From: Buddleja alternifolia
Lineage: Eukaryota > Streptophyta > Magnoliopsida > Lamiales > Scrophulariaceae
Reading direction: 5' to 3'
Assembly: GCA_019426215.1 (NCBI GenBank)
Contig: CM033391.1
Location: 14,930,708 to 14,994,707, forward strand
DNA: 64,000 bases
The stretch's first letter is position 1, and each line of letters begins with the position of its first letter. A program made the translations under genes and the position numbers. Shown here piece by piece: positions 41,701 to 51,479 of the stretch. The notes under the pieces were generated by a model. It saw only the letters and a program-made list of their open reading frames with translations. It had not been told where the DNA came from and did no database searches.

Positions 41701-42710
41701 TTGAAATTTTACATGTTCAATTTTTTACATAAATGGATTTTGGGCTATTTTAATTATCCGGGTGGGTCAAAAGGCTAATGACCCAGATTTAAATAAATAA
41801 GCCCAAATTGTTTTATTTAAAAATTATGGATTTTTCAATTGAATTTAAATATGCCAAAGGTTGGTAATTTGTGTTTGATGAAATCGAGCCCATATTGTTT
41901 TTATTGCATATTAATTATTTAAACAAAATAATTAATTATTTATTCTTGGAGGATCTTTAATTTATTTATTTATTTAAATAATAAATTCTCATTAGATGGT
42001 TTATCATCATAAGTGCCAATAAAATTTGGAATTTTATTGAGGAAATTAACTGGTTGGACTAATTAATTATTAACTTAATCACCAACACAATTGCTTTAAT
42101 TTATCGCGAGCATGTATTATATGATGGTGACATTGTTTATGGGCATAGGTTGTTTTTCTTTTGATTGTATTTCTTTTTAATGGGTTGTAAGGGTTGGATT
42201 TGAGCCTGTTTATTTTATTTCTAAAATTATGTATAGGTTGATAATTTAATCTCATCTAATAGATAGAAATAGAATAGGCCTTTTAAGAGGAGATCAATCC
42301 AAAAGAAGAGAAGCTTGGAGCCCAAGAAGAATAGCTAGGCTTATTTTTCATTTTTATGATGGCCCATTGGCTTGGGCCCTCTAGATAAAGCCCATGGATA
42401 AATGTGTTGGTTTATTATTGCTTTCGATGGATGTTCATTGGTTGTATGAAGCATATATGTAATAAAGATGCGCTATATAAATATGATAATGCACAAAGTG
42501 AGACTTAAATAAATGTTTAGAGCATGAATTCTCCCAAACAAAAAATTATACTAAGTTAGTAAGAGGCGCTAGGCGTCCTTTCCCTCAACTAAACTTAATA
42601 GAGTTTAGATTTAAACCTAGTATATGGCATCTTCCCATTAAGTGGGGGTCATATATCAAGATTTAATTCTAAAATTTTATTAAGTGCATTAAATGTCTTA
42701 ATCGAGACAT

Positions 42711-42954
42711 ATTTCACCCCAAATATCATTAAAGAGTTGAAAGGTGAAATTCAAATATTAGATTATGAGGAGTTAGTGGGAATAAACTTAGATAGTCCAC
42801 AAAGCCTATAAATCGTTAAAGGGTTGCGGTTTTGGCGGGTTATGGGAAAAAGAAGATTGAACCGTCTATTGGATAGATTGATGTCGGGCATCACTTTAAT
42901 TAAATAATGAACCAAATATCATTAAAGGGTTGTCATCCATTACATTAATTAAAG
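42711..42954 (+). ncRNA. Three-hairpin leader structure with repeated loop motif (A2)
   Basis: Element sense is plus. Hairpin 1: 42711-42718 with 42743-42750 (ATTTCACC/GGTGAAAT). Hairpin 2: ATAGTCC (from 42792) with GGGTTAT (42837-42843), seven pairs counting two G-U. Hairpin 3: 42894-42909 with 42938-42954 (about 15 pairs, one bulge). Loops contain AATATCATTAAAGAGTTG, AAATCGTTAAAGGGTTGC and AATATCATTAAAGGGTTG. The structure lies 180-420 nt upstream of gag. Confidence 0.7.
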
Positions 42955-43128
42955 AACTCAATCCCCACTACGAAGTTATAAACAACGATCACTTCCGTTT
43001 TTCACAGTGGGAGTATGAATCTCGAAAAATGTAGTGGGAGCCAAGTTATAAGTCAAAGTCCTTGATTTTAAACTTGGTTAGTTAAGTTACTAAAAACTAA
43101 TATAGTCTGGTTTATTTTCTGCAGTTAT

Positions 43129-43990
43129 TTGATTTATCTCTCTCAAACAAGAATGACTATCAACCCACTTTCCATTTTACTCGAAAAGAACATCTTTATC
43201 AGACCCAACTACGTGGGCTGGCTAAGGAATTTGAGAATAGTTCTCAACATGGAGATATTGGGATATGTGTTGGACGCTGACATCCCTGCTCCACCTGCCA
43301 TAACACGTGCCAACGAGGAAGAAGTCCAAGCTCACGAAAAATGGGTGAAGGACGACGTCCGAATGCGTGGGTACATTCTTGGCTCAATGACAAACGAGCT
43401 TCAGAGATCCCACGAGAAGATGACCACTGCAAAGGCTATCTTGGCACACTTGGTCGAGCTCTATGGTGAGCACAGCCGTACTGCTAGATATGAGATATCT
43501 AAAGAGCTCTTCGGGCCCAAAATGAGAGAAGGTGAGAAAGTTGGGGATCATGTCCTCAAGATGATCTCGAGGATCAAAAGATTGGAGGCTCTCGATTTTA
43601 CAATAAACCCACAACTTCACACTGATCTTATTTTGCAGTCTCTTCCTAATTCTTTTTCCCAATTTGTCATGAACTTCAATTGCAATGAGATTAATGCAAC
43701 TTAGCTGGGCTAATGAACAAATAAACACTACACAATCTCAATTGAAGCCCAAGGGAAAAGAAACTGCATTGGTAATCTCTTCTGGGCCTAAAAGGGCGAA
43801 GAATAAGAAGAAGAAAGCCAAGAAGCAGGGTGGCGAGCTTGGAGCTTAGGGTGGTGTCGATAAAGGAAAAGGGAAAGCTCTTATGAAACGCGAGCGTAAG
43901 GGGCCACAGAAGACGGATAGATGCCTACACTGCGGTGAGCTGGGACACTGGAGGAGGAACTATCTAAACATGGGCCCGGGCGCACAAGGT
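43129..43990 (+). pseudogene. A2 gag
   Basis: The first frame (43129-43704, 191 codons; the methionine at codon 9 is the more likely start) carries the copia gag domain: LSILLEKNIF, GWLRNLRIVLNMEILGYVLD, EEVQAHEKW, YILGSMTNELQRSHEKM, LVELYGEHSRTARYEISKEL and LILQSLPNSFSQFVMNFN. A one-base loss near 43700 ends the frame early. After about 180 bp a second frame (from 43883) encodes the nucleocapsid zinc knuckle, CLHCGELGHWRRNY, in which the final cysteine is tyrosine, so zinc binding would be lost. Sequence identifiable as A2 ends near 44029. Confidence 0.88.
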
Positions 43991-44029
43991 ATGAGGTGTG
44001 AGGGAAGGGGAATCGAAAAAGGATGCCAA

Positions 44030-44659
44030 GAAGATGCAAAAATCGGTGTTATCAAATTCACTATCATGATCATTTTGAAACGCTTTAATTTTAGATTTAA
44101 ATTGAGTTTCAACATACGTGTAAAAGTAGAGAAAAACATTGAACATCTCAAATTTGACCCGAAGTGGAGAAACCCACAAGTAATGCGAGAAGTCATCTAA
44201 GAAAATAACATCGTAACAAAATCTATTTGCACTAACTAAAGGAGAAGTCCACAAGTCTAAAAGAATAAGTTCAAAAATGCGAGACGTTTTTGTAACAAAA
44301 TTATTAAAAGGGAGATGACGGTGCTTGCTTAGCTAAAAAACATGGCATAAAGATAATAAATTGCCTTAACAACTAATAATGTTCCTATAAGCTAAAAGAA
44401 CTTGAACATGGATTCTCCTGGGTGACCAAGAGGAAGATGCCAGACGAGAAGTGAGATGGCTGCAAGACTTACAACAAGGGAAGAGAGGTTGACGGAGGAA
44501 TGGAGGATATGATAGATCTCAACACTACTCTCACTACAAAAAAGGCAATTGCCCATTTGAAGATCCTTCACAAAAAAACCAGACATGTCTAATTCAATAG
44601 AGTAGTGGTTATCACGAGTAAATTTTTTGATAGTGATAAGGTTTTGAACAATATGAGGA
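44030..44659 (-). pseudogene. Copia B pre-integrase and integrase start
   Basis: At 44659-44392 the minus strand encodes HIVQNLITIKKFTRDNHYSI, then DMSGFFVKDLQMGNCLFCSE and VWHLPLGHPGESMFKFF; relatives have WHxRLGHPG. At 44254-43964 the integrase core begins: FLDDFSHYLWVSPLRVKFEM and KIKAFQNDHDSEFDNTDF, equivalent to the first two catalytic Asp regions (relatives have CDxGGEF; here the second region reads NDHDSEF). The core ends at the junction near 44030. Stops and substitutions show it is dead. Confidence 0.82.
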
Positions 44660-44868
44660 GGGAAAAATTATTTTTTTAGTCCGTTAACTTGGCCTCCTCT
44701 GCATTTTGGTCCGTTAACTTGACACCTTACAAAATTAGTCCGTTATCTTGGTACTTTTTTAAGTTTGGTCCTTTCCGCTGAGAAGCTTTAAAACCTTGCC
44801 GTGAAAATTGAAAAGTGGCCGGAAAAGAGCACATGCAAAGCATGTGCCACTTAATTTGGGGATAAATT
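44660..44868 (+). repeat. Left terminal inverted repeat of the Mutator-like element
   Basis: Pairs with 51282-51479. It contains the internal repeat AGTCCGTTAACTTGG / GGTCCGTTAACTTGA / AGTCCGTTATCTTGG at about 30-bp spacing. It has an extra small palindrome GCACATGC/GCATGTGC at 44838-44856 not present in the right copy. Confidence 0.88.
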
Positions 44869-45243
44869 GCGAAGCATGCGTCATCTTCTGTACCTTACCC
44901 TCAAGTTTCTGTACCTTACCTTCAAGTTTCTCAATTAAGGCTTCATTTTCTACAATAGTTCGACGGAGGCCTGGAATTATAGTCATTGCCCTTGAGCACA
45001 TAGGTGGGTCTCTCCAATCAAAGAATTTACATCCACCTATCTACATTCAACAGATAATGTGAGACAAATATAAGCAAATAAAATGTAAATTCCACTTCAC
45101 AAAACATGTATAGTACCTTATTATAATTGGGACAGGAATAGAACCTTCTTCAAGGGTTATCATCGGTCCAAGATGTCTTCAAAGGTGCCCTCTTTCTATA
45201 ATCACATACTATTAATGATGAACTAACAGTTGAGGTTGACATT
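44869..45243 (-). pseudogene. Captured GRF-type zinc-finger gene fragment, two exons
   Basis: Minus strand. Exon 1 (45243-45117) starts MSTSTVSSSLIVCDY and continues APLKTSWTDDNP, an in-frame TGA, RRFYSCPNYNK. A 76-bp GT...AG intron follows (45116-45041, acceptor TGTAG). Exon 2 (45040 to about 44869) reads IGGCKFFDWRDPPMCSRAMT, then IIPGLRRTIVENEALIEKLE and GKVQKLEGKVQK, and runs into the terminal repeat. The pattern CxCG-KTSW-NPGRRFxxCxNY-GCKFFxW is the GRF zinc finger, found in plant proteins often followed by a coiled coil, as here. The glycine before RRFY is a stop, and one cysteine of the first pair is tyrosine. The retained intron shows capture at the DNA level. The host parent gene is not in the window. 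Confidence 0.85.
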
Positions 45244-45320
45244 TTCGAACTAAAAGAAAGAAAGTCTTTTTGCCTAAATCTTCAGTTCTTTCTCCTTTTT
45301 TGTTCTATGGCTGAAAAAAG

Positions 45321-45935
45321 TGATACGAGTAGTATCTAATGGGAGATTTCACAACAAACCCCTTGAGAGTTGAAACACAGAATCAACCCTGGAAGAAGCT
45401 TGACACACTCACAGTTCAAGTTCAGAACAAAGAAGAAGAATACAAACTTGGCACAAAAAACTTGCTTACCTTTTCATTACTCATTTCTCAAATATATACA
45501 AGAAAATAAGAGGAGAGAGAGAGAAAGATTCCCGCACTCCATCGTGCGCAAACCGCGTGCTCCCTAACATAATTCAGAGATAGACATAAACAGAAAGGTA
45601 AAGGAACAAAAATACTTAAGTTAACTTTCTAAATTGGGATTAGCCCTAAAATAACCCTACTTATCTAATTAATGCTTGAAACGTCTGAAATTGCTTTGTT
45701 GCCCTTGCCACGCGTCATTTCCTTGTTATCCAAGAAGAAAAACACCCTTCCACTTATAAAGTTGTTATTTCATGTTACGTCTATGTATGGTAAATGTGTA
45801 AGATAGTATTTCTATGTATGCTTATATTAATATGTGTGAATATGTTTGTTATAATTTTCATGATGTATATGTGTGTATATGTAAAATTGTGTAAGTATAT
45901 GTATATGTATATAGATTTTAAATTGAAATGTGTCA
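45321..45935 (-). repeat. Chromovirus 3' LTR
   Basis: 615 bp, TGATACGAG...AAATGTGTCA on the plus strand. Contains (GA)n near 45511-45523. Confidence 0.93.
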
Positions 45936-45938
45936 AAT

Positions 45939-45951
45939 ACCCCCCCTCTCG
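45939..45951 (-). other. Chromovirus polypurine tract
   Basis: Element-sense GAGAGGGGGGG, three bases from the 3' LTR start TGACACATTTC. Confidence 0.8.
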
Positions 45952-46013
45952 AAGAATCCCTATCCTCAAGGATGAAATTCTGGAAAACGAAGGCAAATAT
46001 CATGAAGATTCTC

Positions 46014-48731
46014 CTAGGTGCTCTCCTCCATAGGTGCGTTGAACCATTTGACAAGAACTTGTGTAATAGCCCTGTTGTCCTTTTGAGCCAACCTGCGATC
46101 CAAATTTTTTTCAGGAGATAACAAAACGTGTCCGTGTGCAGTGATATATAGTGGTAACTGTGTATTGCAAGTTGTTGAGCCAAGTTTCTTCTTTAGTTGT
46201 GACACATGAAATGTGGGATGTATCTTGCTCTCCCAAGGAAGATCCAAAGTATAAGCAACTCTCCCAACCCGATTGATTATGAGAAAGGGACCAAAAAACC
46301 TTGGAGCTAGCTTTTGACAAGAGTGTTTCCTTAATGACAACTGCCTGTAGGGTAGTAGCTTAACATAAACCCAATCACCAACTTCAAACTCCCTTTCAGT
46401 CCTTGACTTGTCAGCCTCTACCTTCATCTTGTTTTGTGCTTGAGCCAAGTGAAATTTGACAAGCCTCAAAGTGGACTCCCTTTGTTGTAAACTTCTATCA
46501 ACTGTCTCTACATAAGAAGTAAGGGGAGTATATGGAAAATGGTCAGGAGGTTTCTGCCCATACACAACCTCAAAAGGGGTGGGTTTTAGTGAGGAATGGT
46601 GGGAAGTGTTGTACCACCATTCTGCAAGAGGTAACCAATACATCCACTCCTTAGGCCGTTCCCCAGTCATGCATCTCAAATAATTCTCCAAGGATCTATT
46701 CACCACCTCAGTTTGTCCATCTGTCTGTGGATGGTAAGATGTGGACGTTAACAATTGAACCTTTTGTAACTTGAAGAATTCCTGCCAAAAGTTGCTTAAA
46801 AAAATTGCATCTCTATCACTAACAATTGTCCTTGGCGTACCATGTAGTTTGAAAATGTTATCCATGAATGCTTGAGCCACTGTGAATGCAGTGTATGGAT
46901 GTTTGAGAGCAACAAAGTGTGCATACTTACTCAGCCTATCAACCACTACTAAAATTGAGTCCTTACGACCAGAAAGCGGTAAACCATCCACAAAATCCAA
47001 GAAAATATCCTGCCAAATCTTATCAGGAATAGGGAGGGGTTGGAGCAGTCCAGGTGAAGCAACATTTTCTCCCTTAAACCTCTGACAAGTTTGACACTCT
47101 TTCACATACTTGTGAACATCATTTTTGAGTCCCCTCCAATAAAATGTTTGTTTAATCCTTTGAGCAGTGTTGTTGATCCCTGAATGACCCCCTACAGAGC
47201 TGTTATGATAGTAAGCCAAAATCTGCTGTTTAAGAGCTGGATCATTAGCCACTACTAATCTTCCCTTTCTAGTTAGAATTGCATCCTTCCAGTCATACTT
47301 AGGTTTGCTGTTAGGATCATCAATCAGTTTGTGGATCACTTTTTGAATTTTTTCATCAGTTAACCACCCTTGCTTAATTCTTTGCAACAATTCAGAACTA
47401 ACCCGTGTCATAGCCCACAAATAAGCTCCAGTAGCTAAATCAGGAGTGTGTTGGACCCTTGATAATGCATCAGCTACTATATTTTCACAACCCTTCTTGT
47501 AAATGATATCATAATCAAATCCAGCCAACTTAGCTAACCATTTCTGCTGACTAGGGGTTGAAACCCTTTGCTCTAGTAAGTATTTCAGACTTCGGTGATC
47601 AGTTTTGATCACAAAGTGCCTACCTGTGAGATAGGCCCTCCATTTCTGCACTGCAGCCACAATAGCCAGCATTTCCCTTTCATAAACAGATAAAGCAGCA
47701 GTTCTTGGAGCTAACCCTTTACTCATAAATGCTATAGGTCTTCCATGTTGCATTAGAACAGCACCAATACCATGCCCAGATGCATCAGTTTCAATAATAA
47801 ACTCCTTAGTAAAATCAGGTAGTGCTAGTACAGGGGCTTCACACATAGCTTTCTTGAGATTGTTAAAAGCTTGAGTAGCTCTCTCACTCCATTGGAAACT
47901 ATCTTTTTTGAGAAGATCAGTCAAGGGTCTAGCTATCTTACCATAATCCTTGATAAACCTTTTGTAATACCCAGTCAATCCCAAAAAACCCCTTAATTCC
48001 TTCAAGGTAGTAGGTTGGTCCCATTCTGTCATGGCTTGAATTTTGCTCGGATTAGCTGCTACCCTTCCATGAGTGATGATATGACCCAAATATTCCACCT
48101 TATCCTTCCCAAAACTGCATTTGCTTTGCTTCACATACAATTGATTCTCCCTTAGCAATGTTAAGGTCTCTCTTAAATGCAAAATGTGGTCACTCCAACT
48201 ATTATTGTACATGAGAATGTCATAAAAAAATACCAAAATAAACCTCCTCAAACACTGATGGAACACCTTATTCATTAGACTTTGAAAAGTAGATGGAGCA
48301 TTTGTGAGCCCAAATGGCATCACAAGGAACTCATAGTGGCCATGATGTGTCCTAAATGCAGTCTTATACACATTCATATCCTTCATCCTGATTTGATGAT
48401 ATCCAGCTCACAAGTCCAACTCTGTGAAGACTTCTGCACCACTCAACTCATCTAGTAACTCTTCAATCAAAGGAATGGGAAACCTGTCCTTAATAGTGTG
48501 TTTGTTCAACTCTCTATAATCAATACACAGTCTCCAGCTGCCATCCTTTTTCTTGACTAAAACTACTGGTGATGAGAAGGGGCTATTGCTGTCTCTGATT
48601 ACTCCATTATCAAGCATCTCATTCACTATTTTCTCCATTTCATTTTTTTTAACTGCAGGGTATCTATAGGGCTTAAGATTGATAGCATCAGTTCCTTCTT
48701 TCAGTGTAATTACATGATCATGTAACCTCAT
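46014..48731 (-). pseudogene. Chromovirus pol: RT, RNase H, integrase, chromodomain start
   Basis: Two frames separated by one TGA stop at about 48405 (relatives have arginine, CGA). First part (48731-48408): RT start, with [20 protein letters not shown] and [20 protein letters not shown]. Second part (48386-46014, 790 codons): RT palm (residues 1-110), RNase H (FIIETDASGHGIGAVLMQHG near 200), the HHCC integrase zinc finger (HNSSVGGHSGINN, CQTCQRF near 410-440), integrase core with VVDRLSKYAHF, IVSDRDAIF and YHPQTDGQTEVVNRSLENYL, then VGDWVYVKLLPYRQLSLR and a chromodomain-like end (VLVKWFNAPMEEST) cut by TAG where tryptophan is expected. The polymerase box FFDD reads FFYD (tyrosine codon at 48222-48224), so polymerase activity would be lost. 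Confidence 0.93.
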
Positions 48732-49059
48732 GGAGCCTCAAAAACATCTTTAAACTCACTCAACAAGCCATCTAAATCAATGTTACCAGTGGCAGCGTTT
48801 ACCTGCTCCTCTATCAGAAAAATAGAACTCTCCTTCATTGGTGCTAGTGTACACACTCCCACATGCATCATTGCCACTTGTGCAGGGTCCCTAGCACAAC
48901 TTCACAACCTCCTAAAGGTAAAATCATCATATCAGTGGTGAATGATTTGCCCTGCATTTTTCAATTAAATTTCTTACAAACATGTGAACTGTATATTCTG
49001 GACCCATCAGCCACTGCTATCGGAAAGGGTTTGGTAATTTCCAGTTTACAACCCAATCT

Positions 49060-49419
49060 CTATGCAACATGTAAATCAAGAAAATTATGGGTGCTACCTG
49101 TGTCAATTAGTATGTGTATTGGCTTGCCCATTGAAGTTCCTGTCACCCTCGTAGTCCTAAAATCATGAATACCAGTCATGGCATTCATAGACACATGGTA
49201 GCTGCTTGAATGATCACTTTCCTGCTCGTTGTTATTCTCCTTATTCCCTCCAGCTAACTCCTCTAATTGCTCTATTTCTCCTTCCTCCTCCTTATCTTCA
49301 TTTACTTCCATAATATACAACTGTTTTCTCCTACTGCATTGGTGTCCAGGTATGAACTTCTCATCATACCAAAAACACAGTCCTCTTGCTCTTTTATCAT
49401 CTAGTTCTTGAGGGTTCAA
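49060..49419 (-). pseudogene. Chromovirus zinc knuckle and protease region
   Basis: 119 codons. CFWYDEKFIPGHQC is the gag zinc-knuckle-like motif used by these elements, followed by an acidic linker (EDKEEEGEIEQLEELAGGNK) and the retropepsin start (STHNFLD after HILIDTG), with the D-T-G active site intact. The frame ends shortly afterwards; 48732-49059 contains the rest of the protease in broken frames. Confidence 0.85.
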
Positions 49420-49708
49420 TCTACGGGAAGGTAGTAAGGGTGGTGAGGAGGATTTGAATGGTTGAGATGGTGGTTTATTAGGTGTAGGGGTGTAGTGTTG
49501 GGGTGTGGTTGAAAATGGTGAGTTACTAAATCGGGTAGGTTGGTGAGGGTAAGGAGATTAGGATGGTAATGGTGGAAATTTGGCGAGTGTCGGTAGGGGT
49601 GGTTTTTTGTGGGTTAGGCTATTGGCATGCTCCTGTAATTTAGCTAAACTAATAGCATCCTACAAGGATCTGGGCTTGAACATTCTTACATGAATAGCTA
49701 CTTCACTC

Positions 49709-50386
49709 TTAAGGCCCCCAAAAAAAACATCTTATAGCATACGGTTCAGAGAGATCCACATAATTCATCAACTCATCAAATCGATCCAAGTAATCTTGTA
49801 TATTCCCAGTCTGTTTCAAGTTCACCAACTCTGACATTAGATCCTCATACAAAAGTGCACCAAATCTATCATTAAGTGCCCTCACATACTCACCCCACTG
49901 TGGTACCTCCCTAGTCAACCTATTCTTCATAAAAATTTGATGCCATTGAAGAGCCTTGCCCTCCAAATGGACTGCTGCAATTTTAACCTTAGCATCAAGT
50001 GGGGTATCATCTACTTCAAAAAATTGTTCACATCGGTAAATCCACCCTCTCAAATCCTCACCCCGAAATTTAGGGAACTCAATTTGTGAGAACTGCATAG
50101 GGGTTTGATAATTTTGGAACCACTGATTTCGCCCCCTGACATGAACATTCTCTCCCCCTGGTTCATCTGGCATATCATCCCCTTGGTTAGCTACCCCGCT
50201 GGGTCCTCTCTCATTGTGTTGAATAGTGTTAGCTACCGCAACAATCATATCCTTCAGATCTGCAATAGATCGCTCCATCGGCTCCTTTAACCCATCCATT
50301 TCCCGTCGCATATCCATAGACCTCGTTCCATCTGCCATTGTAATGGTCAGCGCCATCAATCCGAGGATCGACGACTCTGATACCAC
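49709..50386 (-). pseudogene. Chromovirus gag
   Basis: 225-codon frame starting in the primer-binding site; the methionine at about codon 11 (50356) is the likely start. Residues 95-220 carry the gag capsid domain: WFQNYQTPMQFSQIEFPKFR, EQFFEVDDTPLDAKVKIAAV, HLEGKALQWHQIF, WGEYVRALNDRFG, NLKQTGNIQDYLDRFDELMN. It ends at a frameshift before the linker to the zinc knuckle. Stretch 49420-49708 continues the linker in broken frames. Confidence 0.88.
50375..50386 (-). other. Chromovirus primer-binding site (tRNA-Met)
   Basis: Element-sense GTGGTATCAGAG after the LTR end CGTATCA. Confidence 0.92.
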
Positions 50387-50991
50387 TGATACGAGTAGTA
50401 TCTAATGGGAGATTTCACAACAAACCCCTTGAGAGTTGAAACACAGAATCAACGCTGGAAGAAGCTTAACACACTCACAGTTCAAGTTCAGAACAAAGAA
50501 GAAGAATACAAACTTGGCACAAAAAACTTGCTTACCTTTTCATTACTCATTTCTCAAATATATACAAGAAAATAAGAGGAGAGAGAGAGAAAGATTCCCT
50601 CACTCCATGGTGCGCAAACCGCGTGCTCCCTAACAGAATTCAGAGATAGACATAAACAGAAAAGAAAAGGAACAAAAATACTTAAGCTAACTTTCTAAAT
50701 TGGGATTAGCCCTAAAATAACCCTACTTATCTAATTAATGCTTGAACCGGTTGAAATTGCCTTGTTGCCCTTGCCACGCGTCACTTCCTTGTTATCCAAG
50801 AAGAAAAATGCCCTTCCACTTATAAAGATGCTATTTCATGTTACGTCTATGTATGGTATATGTCTAAGATAGTATTTCTATGTATGCTTATATTAATATG
50901 TTTGTTATAATTTGCATGATGTATATGTGTGTATATGTAAAATTGTGTAAGTATATGTATATGTATATAGATTTTAAATTGAAATGTATCA
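50387..50991 (-). repeat. Chromovirus 5' LTR
   Basis: 605 bp; the same boundaries as the 3' LTR. A 10-bp stretch present in the 3' LTR near 45836 is missing here. Confidence 0.93.
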
Positions 50992-50996
50992 AAAAG

Positions 50997-51281
50997 TTGC
51001 TCAAATCTTGCTGCATATGTCGTGAATAAAAAAGTGTAAGGTGTGAGAGATAAGTATGGGAAGAAATCTCCAATATTTCTCAGGATTTTTGAGAGAATAA
51101 TTTAGGGGGTTAGGGTTTATGCTTGAGGTGTGAGGTGTGTTTAGGAAGAAGAATAGGGCCCTGTCACGTTTTTGTGTGTAATGCGGATTTGGTTTCTTTT
51201 TTCTTTTTAATTCCAACTTAAAGACTTTCCCTCCAAATCCCAGCCACATCAGCAATAGCCCCCAATTTTCCCTCCATTTGA
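50997..51281 (-). other. Mutator-like element, sequence between gypsy and right repeat
   Basis: Probably the region upstream of the captured GRF gene start (the ATG is at 45243 on the other side of the gypsy insertion). No frame or domain seen. Confidence 0.6.
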
Positions 51282-51479
51282 AATTTATCCCCAAATTAAG
51301 TGCCATGTGCTCTTTTGAGGCCACTTTTCAGTTTTCAGGGTAAGATTTTAAAATTTCTCAGCGGAAAGGACCAAAATTAAAAAAAGTGCCAAGATAGCAG
51401 ACTAATTTTGTACGATGTCAAGTTAACGAACCAAAACGCAGAGGAGACCAAGTTAACGGACTAAAAAAATAATTTTCCC
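51282..51479 (-). repeat. Right terminal inverted repeat of the Mutator-like element
   Basis: Inverted copy of 44660-44868, ending ...CGGACTAAAAAAATAATTTTCCC at the target duplication. Confidence 0.88.

Larger units (their letters stand above)
39756..44029 (+). mobile_element. Copia A2, Angela-like, 5' half
   Basis: Plus strand: 5' LTR (39756-41378), primer-binding site, leader of about 1.75 kb with hairpin block and three-hairpin structure, gag, zinc knuckle. Protease, pol and 3' LTR are absent; at about 44030 it meets copia B in the opposite orientation. The LTR is clearly the same family as A1 but the gag belongs to another subfamily. Confidence 0.88.
45321..50991 (-). mobile_element. Chromovirus-type Ty3/gypsy element inside the Mutator-like element
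   Basis: Complete element with both LTRs (45321-45935 and 50387-50991) and the 5-bp target duplication AAAAG (45316-45320 and 50992-50996). Order on the minus strand: primer-binding site, gag, protease, RT, RNase H, integrase, start of a chromodomain-like tail, polypurine tract. Size and RT sequence suggest the Reina lineage (inference). LTRs are about 96 % identical by eye, with one 10-bp indel. Stops, frameshifts and a lost catalytic residue make it inactive. Confidence 0.93.
44660..51479. mobile_element. Mutator-like element with captured GRF zinc-finger gene fragment
   Basis: It is bounded by long terminal inverted repeats (44660-44868 and 51282-51479, roughly 85 % identical by eye) that start GGGAAAA(A)TTATTTTTTT AGTCCGTTAACTTGG. 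The flanks carry a 9-bp target duplication ATATGAGGA (44651-44659 and 51480-51488), the mark of Mutator-like elements. Without the gypsy element inside, it is about 1.14 kb. It has no transposase and carries a piece of a plant gene, i.e. the Pack-MULE type. Confidence 0.88.

Noticed and set aside
44759..45001. An independent 80-codon gene on the minus strand
   Set aside because: It is exon 2 of the captured GRF fragment plus terminal repeat of the Mutator-like element, not a stand-alone gene.
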